This document shows, piece by piece, positions 36,517 to 47,886 of a stretch of 64,000 nt of DNA. Numbering within the stretch: the stretch's first letter is position 1; each line of letters opens with the position of its first letter. Under the pieces are notes generated by a model. It was given only the letters and a program-made list of their open reading frames with translations, was not told where the DNA came from and ran no database searches. The stretch is from Pseudoduganella albidiflava (lineage in GTDB: Bacteria > Pseudomonadota > Gammaproteobacteria > Burkholderiales > Burkholderiaceae_D), in assembly GCF_004322755.1 (NCBI RefSeq), contig NZ_CP036401.1, positions 7,068,001 to 7,132,000 of the forward strand, read 5' to 3'. A program made the position numbers and the translations under genes.

Positions 36517-37572
36517 ATGACAACGACGACATTGTCGGTGGATCGATGCAGGCTGCCGCCGGCATTCTGGAAATCCATTGAAAGGCTGGGACTGCGGCCT
36601 TCCGCAGTGCTGCAACAGGCATCGCTGCCGGCAACATTGCACCTGGATGAAACGGCTTTTATCAGCACGTCACAACTGTTTTCAATTTGGCGGGCGATCG
36701 AGGCAATTTCCGGGGATCCTGCTTTTGGTATCCGGATGGCCTGTGAAACAAGCAGTGCCCAACACATGATGGCATTCGTGTCCGCACTCTATGCGGCCAA
36801 TTACCGCGATGGACTCGAGCGTGTCGTTCGTTACAAGCGACTGTGCAGTCCGGATCGGCTTCTCGTCGATGAGAAAGACGGAAAAATTTTCATCACGAGC
36901 ACATGGCCTGGCGATACGGAACCCGAGCCGTATATATCGGTAGAAGCCAGCTTTGCATTGTTGATCGAACTCGGCCGGCGTGGCACAGGGCAGCGACTAT
37001 TGCCATCGATCGTGGAGCTGCGCCGCCACGCGCCAGATGGGATTTCAGGCACCGATTTGCATACAGCGTACTTCGGGTGTCGAATCCATTTCGGTGCCGG
37101 GAAGGATCGCATGATCCTGGAGGCGGCACACCTGGCGTTGCCATTCATCGATCACAATCCCGAGATGCTCCGAATGGTCAGCCCGGCGTTGGCCGCCGCC
37201 TTGCGTGAATTCGAAGCGGAAGCCAGTTTCGAGAACCAGGTCAAGGCGGCTTTGCGTCGGGCGTTCGCAGCAGGTCGTTCCGACATTGCAACGGTTGCAA
37301 GGGAATTGGGCCTCAGCGAGCGCACCATGCAGCGACGCATTACAGCGGAGGGCAAGACATTCAGGATGTTGCTGAACGAAACCAGGCGGGAACTGGGCCG
37401 TCAGCTATTGTCCGACTTGTCGGTTGATGTGAAAGAGGTGGCATTCCTGCTCGGCTACCAGGACAACAACTCGTTCTACCGCGCTTTTCGGGAATGGGAA
37501 AACGCGACGCCTCTTCACTGGCGCCGGATGCATGCTCATGGATTTTCTGCGGTTTTTCGGAATGGGGACTGA
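36517..37572 (+). CDS. AraC-family transcriptional regulator
   Basis: A 351-residue regulator with an N-terminal arabinose-binding-like domain of the OruR/ArgR type (about 20-205) and a C-terminal double helix-turn-helix (about 250-340). The HTH shows SDIATVARELGLSERTMQRRI and VKEVAFLLGYQDNNSFYRAFREW, the usual AraC signature. ATG 36517 is chosen because the conserved domain begins shortly after it; the open frame extends upstream to 36349 without family similarity. G+C is a little lower than in its neighbours. The divergent GST gene is a probable target. Confidence 0.88.
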   Translation: MTTTTLSVDRCRLPPAFWKSIERLGLRPSAVLQQASLPATLHLDETAFISTSQLFSIWRAIEAISGDPAFGIRMACETSSAQHMMAFVSALYAANYRDGLERVVRYKRLCSPDRLLVDEKDGKIFITSTWPGDTEPEPYISVEASFALLIELGRRGTGQRLLPSIVELRRHAPDGISGTDLHTAYFGCRIHFGAGKDRMILEAAHLALPFIDHNPEMLRMVSPALAAALREFEAEASFENQVKAALRRAFAAGRSDIATVARELGLSERTMQRRITAEGKTFRMLLNETRRELGRQLLSDLSVDVKEVAFLLGYQDNNSFYRAFREWENATPLHWRRMHAHGFSAVFRNGD

Positions 37573-37667
37573 TCCGGCCCCTGATTTCAAAGTGCAATTC
37601 TTGTACGCCAAGTCCCACGGAGAGAACGCCTATGCGCTGGCATCCGGGTGCGCCAAGAGGATTTAGC

Positions 37668-37958
37668 ATGGGGGAAAATAGAAACCGGAGCGGGACAATG
37701 ACGGATCTTGATCGAAGGGCCACGGACGCGGCTCACGACGATACGGCACAGTCCAGGGCAGATCGTCTTCGTGCCGAGCAGGTGGAAGTCGGCCTGGTCA
37801 TGCAGGAAATGCTCGGCACGCGGGCTGCCGCTGGTTATCTCTGCGAGAAGAGTATCTCGATCGATATCGCGACAAGGGTGCTGACGCGACCTTGGGAGCG
37901 CAGATGGCGCTCATCTGTCAATCTGGCATCGTTCGAAGCCGTGCCAGCTATTGTCTAG
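37668..37958 (+). CDS. Small protein of unknown function
   Basis: A 96-residue protein. ATG 37668 is preceded by AGAGGA at good spacing. The C-terminal half (EQVEVGLVMQEMLGTRAAAGYLCEKSISI) followed by ATRVLTRPWERR resembles small Burkholderiales proteins with a helix, a cysteine and a terminal RVL-R-P-x-x-R motif. This likeness is from memory, and function is unknown. No signal peptide or membrane segment is seen. Confidence 0.5.
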   Translation: MGENRNRSGTMTDLDRRATDAAHDDTAQSRADRLRAEQVEVGLVMQEMLGTRAAAGYLCEKSISIDIATRVLTRPWERRWRSSVNLASFEAVPAIV

Positions 37959-38028
37959 CTTTCGGCCTGGATCCCCGGCATGAAATACATCCCAAGGCTT
38001 GTTTTGTCCGCCTCGAACGGTGCGCTAG

Positions 38029-39333
38029 CTATGCCGGCGGCAAACTGATCGTAAACCGCGCCCCGCCCAGCGGCGACGTTTCGATCTTCAGCGAACCCCC
38101 ATGCAGCGAGATGGCCTTGCCGGCGATGGATAGCCCGAGCCCGAAACCGCCCGTGTTGCGGTCGCGCGAACGGTCCAGCCGGTAGAACGGTTCGAATACC
38201 TTTTCCCGTTCCTCTTCCGGAATGCCCGGGCCATCGTCGTCGACGGTGATCGTCACGCCGCCCAGCTTGCTCAGCGCCGAGAGCGCTACCTTGCTGTTGG
38301 CGTATTTTTGCGCGTTGCGCAGCAGGTTCCCGGTGGCGCGCATCAGCAGGCGGCAGTCGCCGTAATAGGTGCCCATGCCGTCCGGCACGGAAACATCCAG
38401 CGACACGGTGGCCGGTGGCAGCGAGTGGGCGCAGCTGCGCAGCGCTTCCGTCAGGTCGAAGGTTTCATAGCGCAGCGGCTGGTCGCTGTCGAGCCGGGCC
38501 ATGCCCAGCAGCTCGTTGACCAGCGACTTCAGCTCCGTCAGGTCGCCCTGCATGCTGCCGATGCGCTTTTGCAGCAGCACGTCCTCGGCGGTGTCGTGCA
38601 GCAGCTCGAAGGCGAATTCCAGCCGCGCGATCGGCGTGCGGATTTCATGCGACACCGAATGCAGCAGGCCGCGCTGCGATTCCAGCAGCGTTTCGATGCG
38701 GCCCGCCATGTGGTTGATCCGTTCCGCCAGCGGGTAGATGCTGTCGCCCGGCTTCATCTCCGCGCGCGCCTTCAGCTGGCCGGCGCCGAAACGGTCCGCC
38801 ACCTTCATCAGCTGCTGCAGGCTGCGCCAGTGCGAGCGCGACCAGAAGCCGATCGGCACCAGCAGCGCCAGCGCCACGATCAGGTAGCGCACCGCTTCCA
38901 TCTGCAGTGCCACCTTGATGTCGATCGGCAGGTTTTGCGCGTGGATCGCTTCCTCGTCGCTGCCGATGTAGCGGTCGCCGCTCAGGTCGACGCGGCGGTA
39001 CAGCGAGCGGTCGGCCAGGTCGATCACCACTTCGCCGCGGTCGAATGCCGCGCGCTCGGCGTTGGACAGGTGCTCGCGCACGACGGCCAGCGGCACCAGG
39101 TCGAAGCGCACCTCGGACACTTCGCGCACCTTGTTCAGGCGGTCGAGCCAGCCGTCGGCCGGCGCCTGGTCCACGTACTGCTCGAGAAGGAAAATCTGCG
39201 CTGCCGCCTGGTTGCGCGCGATGTTTTCCAATGGGTCGCCAAACAGGCGGTCGATGGTGAAGTACACGATGAAGGCCGCTACGCTGATCGACAGCATCAC
39301 AAGGATGAAGAAGCGTAGAAACAGGCGGTTCAT
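38029..39333 (-). CDS. Sensor histidine kinase, RstB-like
   Basis: A 434-residue membrane kinase. Transmembrane segments at about 5-27 and 148-166 flank a periplasmic sensor region with the RstB-like stretch GEVVIDLADRSLYRRVDLSGDRYIG, shown in part as RSLYRRVDLS. A HAMP domain (about 168-220) precedes the DHp motif SVSHEIRTPIARLEF with His229. The ATPase domain has N-box LLRNAQKYA, DDDGPGIP and GGFGLGLSI. No response-regulator gene is adjacent, although RstB normally pairs with RstA, so it is an orphan in this window. Confidence 0.9.
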   Translation of the reverse strand: MNRLFLRFFILVMLSISVAAFIVYFTIDRLFGDPLENIARNQAAAQIFLLEQYVDQAPADGWLDRLNKVREVSEVRFDLVPLAVVREHLSNAERAAFDRGEVVIDLADRSLYRRVDLSGDRYIGSDEEAIHAQNLPIDIKVALQMEAVRYLIVALALLVPIGFWSRSHWRSLQQLMKVADRFGAGQLKARAEMKPGDSIYPLAERINHMAGRIETLLESQRGLLHSVSHEIRTPIARLEFAFELLHDTAEDVLLQKRIGSMQGDLTELKSLVNELLGMARLDSDQPLRYETFDLTEALRSCAHSLPPATVSLDVSVPDGMGTYYGDCRLLMRATGNLLRNAQKYANSKVALSALSKLGGVTITVDDDGPGIPEEEREKVFEPFYRLDRSRDRNTGGFGLGLSIAGKAISLHGGSLKIETSPLGGARFTISLPPA

Positions 39334-39464
39334 GTTGCCATTGTATAAGAACCAATGCCGTGAAAATCCAGGCCGACAAATTTATGACAAAAAGCCGACA
39401 TGTGTGTGCGGACAGGGAGGACGCGGCTGGATACGATGACAAGACTTGTTTCCAGGAGCTAGCA

Positions 39465-40700
39465 ATGCGTCCATATCGATCCGCAGTCCAGGCAGCTGCG
39501 CTGTTGCTGACCGCCCTGTCCCTCGCCGCGTGCGGCGGCGGCGGTCCGTCGTCGTCACCCACGTCGGCCGTCGCGGGCGGGAAGGGCATCGCCGTCGGCG
39601 AGCCGGCCCCGGGCGCACCGGCGCGCGAGGAATTCATTGCCCAGGCACGCAAGGCCGACTGCGCCGAACAGCGCAACCGGCTGTTCATCATCGACAACGA
39701 GCTGGTGCTGTGGGACCGTGCCGGCAATTGCGCGGACATGTCGTGGAACGCGACGCTGTACCGCCTCACGCCGGGTGCGATGCTGTGCACCGCCGGCGAC
39801 ACGATCGCCGGGCCGCGCACCACCTGCACGGACGAGCGCTACCGTGCATTGCTGGAAACTGCCGCGGCCAACCTGGCGAAGGATGACCTGGGCCTCGGCG
39901 GCGCGCACAAGGTCGAGGTCGTGCCGTTCATCAAGGATGGCACGCTGCCGTTTGCGCCGCTGGTGCAGGACCAGTATTCGGGAATCGCGCAGCCGCGCAA
40001 CGTCGTAGTCCGCGACCGGGCCGGCCTCGAAACACTGTGGAACGCGCATTACCTGGGCCGCAGCCCGGTGCCGCCGCTGCCGGAGGTCGACTTCCAGCGC
40101 AGCATGGTGGTCGGCGTCTTCGCCGGTTCGCAGGCGGCCGGCTGCCAGTCGGCTGCCGTAGCGACGGTGGAAGGCGACAACGGCAAGGTCGTGGTCGGCT
40201 ATGAAATCAGCACGCTGATGACGGTGGCACCCTGCGCGCAAGCCCTGGGCGCGCCGATGGCGCTGGCCGTCGTCGACCGGTACGAGGGCGAAGTGGCGTT
40301 CGTCGACACCACGCCGGAGCACATGGCCTTCACCAGCCTGGACCTGGAAGACAATTCCGCCGTGGCCACGCCGGAAACGGTCGTGGTGCGCGATGCCGCC
40401 GCCTGGAACGAACTCTGGGCCCGGCACAAGAGCCGGAGCGTGCCGGTGCTGCCGGTGCCCCAGGTGGATTTCAACCGCTACATGGTCATCGGCGTCTTCA
40501 TCGGCAGCAGGCCGAATGGTTGCTTTAAAACAACGGTCACCGACGTTTACCGCAGCGGCCGCAAGATTCATGTGACCCGCGTCGACCACCAGCCCGACCC
40601 GCGAGCGGTTTGCACGCAGGCGTTGACGACCCCTTCGCACCTGATCATGGTCGAGCGCAGCGACTTGCCGGTGGTAGTGTCGTCACACACTGTTACTTGA
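39465..40700 (+). CDS. Lipoprotein with two PrcB_C-like domains
   Basis: A 411-residue predicted lipoprotein; its signal ends SLAAC with the Cys near 23, and AGGAG precedes ATG 39465. After an N-terminal region with paired cysteines come two similar modules of about 110 residues. Each begins VVVRD, continues with a Trp-containing helix (ETLWNAHYL and NELWARHKS), then P-x-VDF, MVVGVF or MVIGVF, and a Gly-Cys. This is the pattern of the PrcB C-terminal domain, named for a spirochaete protease-associated lipoprotein. Internal duplication is clear. The function is unknown, perhaps protein binding in the envelope. Confidence 0.72.
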   Translation: MRPYRSAVQAAALLLTALSLAACGGGGPSSSPTSAVAGGKGIAVGEPAPGAPAREEFIAQARKADCAEQRNRLFIIDNELVLWDRAGNCADMSWNATLYRLTPGAMLCTAGDTIAGPRTTCTDERYRALLETAAANLAKDDLGLGGAHKVEVVPFIKDGTLPFAPLVQDQYSGIAQPRNVVVRDRAGLETLWNAHYLGRSPVPPLPEVDFQRSMVVGVFAGSQAAGCQSAAVATVEGDNGKVVVGYEISTLMTVAPCAQALGAPMALAVVDRYEGEVAFVDTTPEHMAFTSLDLEDNSAVATPETVVVRDAAAWNELWARHKSRSVPVLPVPQVDFNRYMVIGVFIGSRPNGCFKTTVTDVYRSGRKIHVTRVDHQPDPRAVCTQALTTPSHLIMVERSDLPVVVSSHTVT

Positions 40701-40764
40701 CAACGTTCAACCTTGGGCCGCAAGCCATATAAAATGGGAGGCATTGCTCTTTCAGAATGCACAC

Positions 40765-41766
40765 ATGTACAAGTTTTTCGTACTTGCCTTGGCGGGCGCG
40801 TGCGGTGCGGCCCACGCGCAAACTCCCGCCATCAATCCCATGCCCGACGGTAGCCGCGATATGTACGTGGGCCTTGGCGCGCAATATGCCCCACGCTACG
40901 AGGGAGCGGCCGACCGCCGGACCACCGCCTTGCCGATGCTGCAGGTCCAGTGGAGCAACGGCATTTTTATCTCGGGAATGAGCATGGGCATGCACCTGTC
41001 GAATTCTCCTTCCGTGGAATATGGTCCGCTGGTGGCACTGGCGCCGGGCCGCGATGCGTCCGGCACGAAGATGTTCCGGCTCGGCACCGTCGGCGACAAT
41101 GCCGGCAACCCGGGCGGACCGTCGACGTGGCTGCCGGACCCCATTACCGGACTCCCGCCGCCCAAGGATGGCGACGTCAAGGAAGACGACGTGAAGCAGG
41201 ACGACGTCAAGGAAGAGCCGCCGCCGGCGGCAGGCGCGGACGGTTTCGCGCCCAACGAGGGCGGCGATGGCCTCACGGCCGACAACAGCGTCAACCTGCT
41301 CGATGGCGTGCACGCGATCCGGCGCCGCGTCCTGTATGGCGGCTTCGCCAATTTCTACCTGACGCCGCAACTGCGCGTGACCACCAACCTGCTGTACGGC
41401 GCCGGCAACGACCGCAACGGCTTGCGCATGCACGTGGCCCTGCAGCACCTGCAGCAGGATATCGCGCCGCACCACACGCTGGCGCTGTCGGCCGGCGTCA
41501 CGCTCGTCAACCGCGCCTACAACATGGCGTATTTCGGCGTCACGGCCGAGGAAGCCGATCAGTACGGCATCAATGCCGAATACCATCCCGATGGGGGCAT
41601 CGAGGATGTGCGCGCCGGTGCGCGCTGGAACTGGGCGCTGTCGCCGGCGTGGATGATGACCACGGGCTTGCAGGTCAGCCGCCTGGTGGGCGATGCCAGG
41701 AAGAGTCCGCTCGTGGAGCGGCCGACCAACGTTTCCCTGTCGACGGCGCTGGTCTACCGGTTCTGA
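40765..41766 (+). CDS. MipA/OmpV family outer-membrane protein
   Basis: A 333-residue protein with a signal peptide (about 1-19, ending GAAHAQ) and MipA-type features: MYVGLGAQYAPRYEGA near the start, alternating amphipathic strands, and a C-terminus ending in Phe (LVYRF). About 90 residues (near 94-185) are inserted where an extracellular loop is expected, including the repeat KEDDVKQDDVKEE. No strong ribosome site lies directly before ATG 40765; GGGAGG sits 24 bp upstream and TTG 40744 is an alternative start. In E. coli MipA scaffolds MltA and PBP1B; related proteins can act in uptake or resistance. Confidence 0.75.
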   Translation: MYKFFVLALAGACGAAHAQTPAINPMPDGSRDMYVGLGAQYAPRYEGAADRRTTALPMLQVQWSNGIFISGMSMGMHLSNSPSVEYGPLVALAPGRDASGTKMFRLGTVGDNAGNPGGPSTWLPDPITGLPPPKDGDVKEDDVKQDDVKEEPPPAAGADGFAPNEGGDGLTADNSVNLLDGVHAIRRRVLYGGFANFYLTPQLRVTTNLLYGAGNDRNGLRMHVALQHLQQDIAPHHTLALSAGVTLVNRAYNMAYFGVTAEEADQYGINAEYHPDGGIEDVRAGARWNWALSPAWMMTTGLQVSRLVGDARKSPLVERPTNVSLSTALVYRF

Positions 41767-42476
41767 TGATGCCCATCGCCCGATTCCTCGCCGCGCGTGT
41801 CCCGCTGCTGCTCGCCCTATGCCTCGGCATGGGCGGCGGCACGGCGCAGGCGCAGGAAGCGGGCTGGGTCAGCTACCGCGACGCCTACCGGGCCATGGTG
41901 GCGTTCGCGAAATACGGCAAGGCCAAGAATTTCTTGCAGAACCATTACCAGGTGTCGCCGAAGGATGGCAGCCAGCCGCTCGACGGCCTGCGCCTGACGC
42001 TGTCCGGCCGGACCACGCAGCTCAATCTGCCGCTCGATGCGACAGGCCGTACCACCTTCCCCTTGCTGAAGGCGGCCTACGACGAAAACGCCATGCTGGT
42101 CCTGAACCGCAAGATCAATGAGTACACGTTCGGCCCGCGCATTTCGATCGTGGCGCGGGTGGATGGCGTGTATGAAAGCGCCGACCTGCGCGCGGCCTGC
42201 GACCAGGCGCTGCAGTACCTGCGGCACCTGGATGGGAACTACGGCAGCCGACGCTGTGCCGGCGTGCGGTTTGCCTTCCTGCCGAAGAGCGATGCCGAAG
42301 TGCGGGTGCGCGATCCACTGCGCGAAGCCACGCTGCCGGCCGCCGAGGGCGCCGCGTTCGATGGCGATGCGAACGCCGGGTTCCGGGTGATGGTGTACCG
42401 GTTTGCGGAGTGGCCGGAGCGGGTGCAGGTGATCAGCCAGAATGCCCCGGTGGCGATCGCACCGGTGATCGAGTGA
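41766..42476 (+). CDS. Periplasmic protein of unknown function
   Basis: A 236-residue protein with a signal peptide (about 1-30, ending GTAQAQ). Its ATG overlaps the MipA gene stop by one base (TGATG), so the two are translationally coupled. The body has mixed helix/strand character with a Cys pair (RAACDQ and RRCAGV) that may be a disulfide. I do not recognise the family. The tight link suggests it works with the MipA-like protein in the envelope. An 11-bp hairpin follows the stop. Confidence 0.7.
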   Translation: MMPIARFLAARVPLLLALCLGMGGGTAQAQEAGWVSYRDAYRAMVAFAKYGKAKNFLQNHYQVSPKDGSQPLDGLRLTLSGRTTQLNLPLDATGRTTFPLLKAAYDENAMLVLNRKINEYTFGPRISIVARVDGVYESADLRAACDQALQYLRHLDGNYGSRRCAGVRFAFLPKSDAEVRVRDPLREATLPAAEGAAFDGDANAGFRVMVYRFAEWPERVQVISQNAPVAIAPVIE

Positions 42477-42513
42477 GGCGGGCGGGGCTGGCCAGGGACG
42501 ACATGGAATGATT

Positions 42514-42551
42514 GCGGCGCCTTGCGATGCCGAAGCACTACAAGGCGCCGC
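42514..42551. terminator. Hairpin between convergent genes
   Basis: GCGGCGCCTTG (42514-42524) and CAAGGCGCCGC (42541-42551) form a perfect 11-bp stem with a 16-base loop. It lies between the convergent ends of the periplasmic-protein gene and xoxF. No T-tract follows, so it may be a processing or pause hairpin rather than an intrinsic terminator. Confidence 0.5.
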
Positions 42552-42602
42552 GCCTGGCGCACCCGTGACGGGGAATTGCGGCGTTTACCGGTCCAGCGGC
42601 GC

Positions 42603-44468
42603 TTACTGGTCCTTCGCCGCCGTCCTCTCGCCAGCAGGCACCACGGCATCCGGCAACGCGAACACGGTCAGCACGCCACCGAGTTCGGTGTATTTCGCCA
42701 GGTCCTTGTAGCCGCCGGCGGCGCCCAGTCCATCCGTGCTCTTCGTCAGGCCGGCCGCAAGCCCGATGCCGGCCCAGCCGCCAATGCCGGACAACACGCC
42801 CACGTACTGCTTGCCCTTGTATTCCCACGTGTTGATGTTGCCGATGATGCCGGACGGCGTCTTGAATTTCCAGAGCTCCTTGCCGTTGTGATCGACGGCT
42901 TTCAGGTAGCCTTCCAGCGTGCCGTAGAACACCACGTCGCCCGCGGTGGACAGCGCGCCGCTCCACACGGAGAATTTCTCCGGCTTCGACCAGACGATCT
43001 TGCCGGTGCCGGCATCCCAGGCGATGAAATTGCCCAGGCCGCCATGGCTGTTCGGCGCCGGGTACATCTCCAGCGTCGCGCCCACGTACGGCTGGCCCGC
43101 CACGTACTCCACCTTGAACGGCTCGTAGTCCATGCACACGTGGTTGGTCGGCACGTAGAACAGCCCGGTCTTGCGCGAGTAGGTGGCCGGCTGCTGGTCC
43201 TTCGAGCCCAGCGCTGCGGGGCAGACACCCTTCGAATTGACTTCCTCGCCGTTCTGGTCGGTGCTGTACTTGGCCACCACCTGCGGGCGGCCCGTCTTCA
43301 TGTCGATGTGCGTGGCCCAGTTGACGGCCGGGTCGAATTTCTCGGCAATCAGCAGCTCGCCGCTGACGCGGTCCATCGTGTAGCCGAAACCGTTGCGGTC
43401 CAGGTGCACGAGGGCCTTGCGCATCTTGCCTTTCACCTTGATGTCGGCCAGGATCATTTCATTGACACCGTCGTAATCCCATTCGTCGTGCGGCGTCATC
43501 TGGAATGCCCATTTCGCCATGCCCGTATCGAGGTCGCGCGCGAAGATCGTCATCGACCATTTGTTGTCGCCCGGGCGCTGGCGCGGATTCCACGTGCTGG
43601 GGTTGCCGGTGCCGTAGTACACCGTGTTCAGTTCCGGATCGTAGCTGTACCAGCCCCACGTGGTGCCGCCGCCCAGCTTCCACTGGTCGCCCTTCCAGCT
43701 CTTCAGCGACGAATCCTTGCCGACGGGCGCCATCTTGCCGTTGGTCCAGGTCATCGTCTTCGCCGGGTCGATCAGCATGTCCTTGTCCGGCCCGGTGCTG
43801 TGGGCCTGCCACACCAGCTTGCCCGTATTCATGTCGTAGGCGGTGAGGCGGCCGCGCACGCCGAATTCGCCGCCGCTCACGCCGGTCAGCACCTTGTCCT
43901 TGAAGATGTGCGGCGTGTTGGTCGTCGTTTCACCCTTTTTCGGGTCGCCCGTCTTGACCTTCCAGATTTCCTGGCCGGTCTTCGCATCGAGCGCCACGAG
44001 GGTCGTGTCGGCCTGCTGCAGGAAGATCTTGCCGTTCGCATAGGCGACACCGCGGTTGACGACGTCGCAGCACATCACGGGAATCACGGACGGGTCCTGC
44101 TTCGGCTCGTATTTCCACTTGATGCTCTGGTCTTCCAGCGCGATCGCGAAGACCTTGTTCGGGAACGGGCTGTGCACGTACATCATGTCGCCGATGACGA
44201 GCGGCCCGCCCTCGTGCCCGCGCAGCACGCCGGTGGAGAACGTCCATGCGACGGTCAGCTGGCCGGCATTGCCGGCGTTGATCTGTTTCAGCTCGCTGTA
44301 GCGCTGGTTGGCCAGGTCGCCGGCCTGCATCGCCCAGTTCTTCGGGTCCTTCGTCAGTTTTTCGACATCCGAGTCGGCCATCGCGAATGCGGGCAGAATG
44401 GCCAGCGCGAGGCACGGCCACCAGCGGCCGGGCCGCGTGGCACGGGTGACACGGTTCAGCAGGAACAT
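42603..44468 (-). CDS. xoxF: Lanthanide-dependent PQQ methanol dehydrogenase, XoxF type
   Basis: A 621-residue periplasmic quinoprotein with a signal peptide (ending AFAMA). The eight-bladed propeller carries the vicinal disulfide Cys133-Cys134 (VMCCDVV). Metal/PQQ residues are Glu201 in GGEFGVRG and Asn289 in GTGNP, with catalytic Asp331 in the block [12 protein letters not shown]. Asp333, two residues after the catalytic Asp, is the extra carboxylate diagnostic of lanthanide-type enzymes; calcium-type MxaF has Ala there. [12 protein letters not shown] and YPAPNSHGG are XoxF-like. It oxidises methanol to formaldehyde or formate and passes electrons to a cytochrome c. AGGAG precedes ATG 44468. 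A sigma-54-type promoter lies upstream. Confidence 0.93.
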   Translation of the reverse strand: MFLLNRVTRATRPGRWWPCLALAILPAFAMADSDVEKLTKDPKNWAMQAGDLANQRYSELKQINAGNAGQLTVAWTFSTGVLRGHEGGPLVIGDMMYVHSPFPNKVFAIALEDQSIKWKYEPKQDPSVIPVMCCDVVNRGVAYANGKIFLQQADTTLVALDAKTGQEIWKVKTGDPKKGETTTNTPHIFKDKVLTGVSGGEFGVRGRLTAYDMNTGKLVWQAHSTGPDKDMLIDPAKTMTWTNGKMAPVGKDSSLKSWKGDQWKLGGGTTWGWYSYDPELNTVYYGTGNPSTWNPRQRPGDNKWSMTIFARDLDTGMAKWAFQMTPHDEWDYDGVNEMILADIKVKGKMRKALVHLDRNGFGYTMDRVSGELLIAEKFDPAVNWATHIDMKTGRPQVVAKYSTDQNGEEVNSKGVCPAALGSKDQQPATYSRKTGLFYVPTNHVCMDYEPFKVEYVAGQPYVGATLEMYPAPNSHGGLGNFIAWDAGTGKIVWSKPEKFSVWSGALSTAGDVVFYGTLEGYLKAVDHNGKELWKFKTPSGIIGNINTWEYKGKQYVGVLSGIGGWAGIGLAAGLTKSTDGLGAAGGYKDLAKYTELGGVLTVFALPDAVVPAGERTAAKDQ

Positions 44469-44531
44469 GGGGGGTCTCCTTGGTTTTGTGGCCCGGCACG
44501 GTGGTGGACGAGCACTAGCCGAGAGATAAGC

Positions 44532-44546
44532 GCATGGAACGTGCCA
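44532..44546 (-). promoter_or_regulatory. Predicted sigma-54 promoter of xoxF
   Basis: Read on the minus strand, TGGCACG is followed by TTCC and ATGC, matching the -24/-12 consensus TGGCACG-N4-TTGC with one mismatch and invariant GG and GC in correct spacing. It would start transcription about 50 bp before the xoxF ATG. The rest of the 313-bp xoxF/regulator gap holds an AT-rich tract (about 44660-44692) that could bend DNA. A sigma-54 activator gene is divergent on the other side. Confidence 0.7.
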
Positions 44547-44781
44547 GCGGCACGCAGGGCATGCACAGCGCGAAATGTTCAAAATCAGACCAGCCGGGGT
44601 GCGCCACTGTGCCGCATCCGTGGCAACGGTACCGTGCAGGTGTCGCACGGCTGTCCACATTTTTGTAATTTGCATATTTATTTTTGTACGGCAGCGTACT
44701 ATCGTGAACACACGCGCAACGCGTTGACAACAGCCGCGGCAGGATGCCGATGCCGGTACCGCCAGCGGCGAAGGAGACAGC

Positions 44782-46863
<2,082 letters not shown>

Positions 46864-46929
46864 CCTGACGATCACGGTGGTGGGAGCGCTATCGGCGCCC
46901 CATCGCCATTTGCCCTGAAAGGAACACCC

Positions 46930-47877
46930 ATGCTGCCGCTTCGCCGCCTCCTTGTTCCCGCCGCCCTGCTGGCCTGTGTCCCCGCCCTGTTCGCCGCGCC
47001 GTTCGCCTATGTGCCGAACGAAGGTTCCGGCACGATTTCCGTGATCGACACGGCCACCGACGAGGTCGTGGCGGAAATACCCGGCGGCAGCAAGCCGCGC
47101 GGTCTGGCGGTAAGCCGGGATGCCCGCTGGCTCTACGTCAGCGACCAGCCGAAAAACCGGCTGCAGATCGTCAGCCTGGAGCGCCGCGCGCCCGAAGGCA
47201 CCGTGGACCTGGGCGAATCGCCCGAGGGCGTGGCGCTGTCGCCCGATGGCCGCTGGGTCGTCGCCGCCGTGGAGGAAAAGCACGAGATCGTCGTCACGGA
47301 CACCCGCACGAACACGCGCGCGTTCGCCATTCCCGTGAAGGGCCGCAATCCCGAGCACGCCGTGTTCAGCCCGGACGGCAAACAGCTGTTCGTCAGCGCC
47401 GAGAACGGCGACGCCGTCGACATTATCGACATGGCCACGCGCAAGCAGGTGGCCCAGGTCGCCGTGGGCGCGCGGCCGCGCGGCATCGGCTTCCTGCCGG
47501 ACGGCAGCCGCGCCTACGTGGCCGCCGAGAACGCCAACGAGGTGTACGTGATCGACGCGGCCACCCATGCCATTGTCGCCCGCATCCCGGCAGGCCTGCG
47601 CGCCAACGGTGTGGCCGTGCACCCGGATGGCAGCCGCGTCTACGTGTCAAACGGCGGTGCCGCCAGCGTGTCCGTCATCGACACGAAGACCAACCGGGTG
47701 GTGGCCACCGTCGGCGTCGGCGAACGGCCGTGGAACATGGCGCTGACGCCCGATGGTGCCAAGCTGTACGTGGCGAATGGGCGCTCGGGCAGCGTTTCCG
47801 TGATCGATACGGCGCGTAATGAGAAGCTGCGCGATATCGCGGTGGGCAAGCTGCCGTGGGGTGTGGTGGTGCGGTGA
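46930..47877 (+). CDS. YVTN beta-propeller protein of PQQ-alcohol oxidation loci
   Basis: A 315-residue secreted protein: signal peptide (about 1-22), then about seven repeats with the pattern SVIDTATDEVVAEIPGG, PRGLAVSRDARWLYVSD and later variants of YV-N, forming a beta-propeller. Such proteins are described near PQQ-dependent dehydrogenases as a catabolism-associated propeller; the molecular role is unknown. AAAGGAA precedes ATG 46930. It follows the activator gene by 66 bp and ends 10 bp from the convergent hipA stop, which marks the left edge of the accessory region. Confidence 0.88.
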   Translation: MLPLRRLLVPAALLACVPALFAAPFAYVPNEGSGTISVIDTATDEVVAEIPGGSKPRGLAVSRDARWLYVSDQPKNRLQIVSLERRAPEGTVDLGESPEGVALSPDGRWVVAAVEEKHEIVVTDTRTNTRAFAIPVKGRNPEHAVFSPDGKQLFVSAENGDAVDIIDMATRKQVAQVAVGARPRGIGFLPDGSRAYVAAENANEVYVIDAATHAIVARIPAGLRANGVAVHPDGSRVYVSNGGAASVSVIDTKTNRVVATVGVGERPWNMALTPDGAKLYVANGRSGSVSVIDTARNEKLRDIAVGKLPWGVVVR

Positions 47878-47886
47878 GGGCGATGC

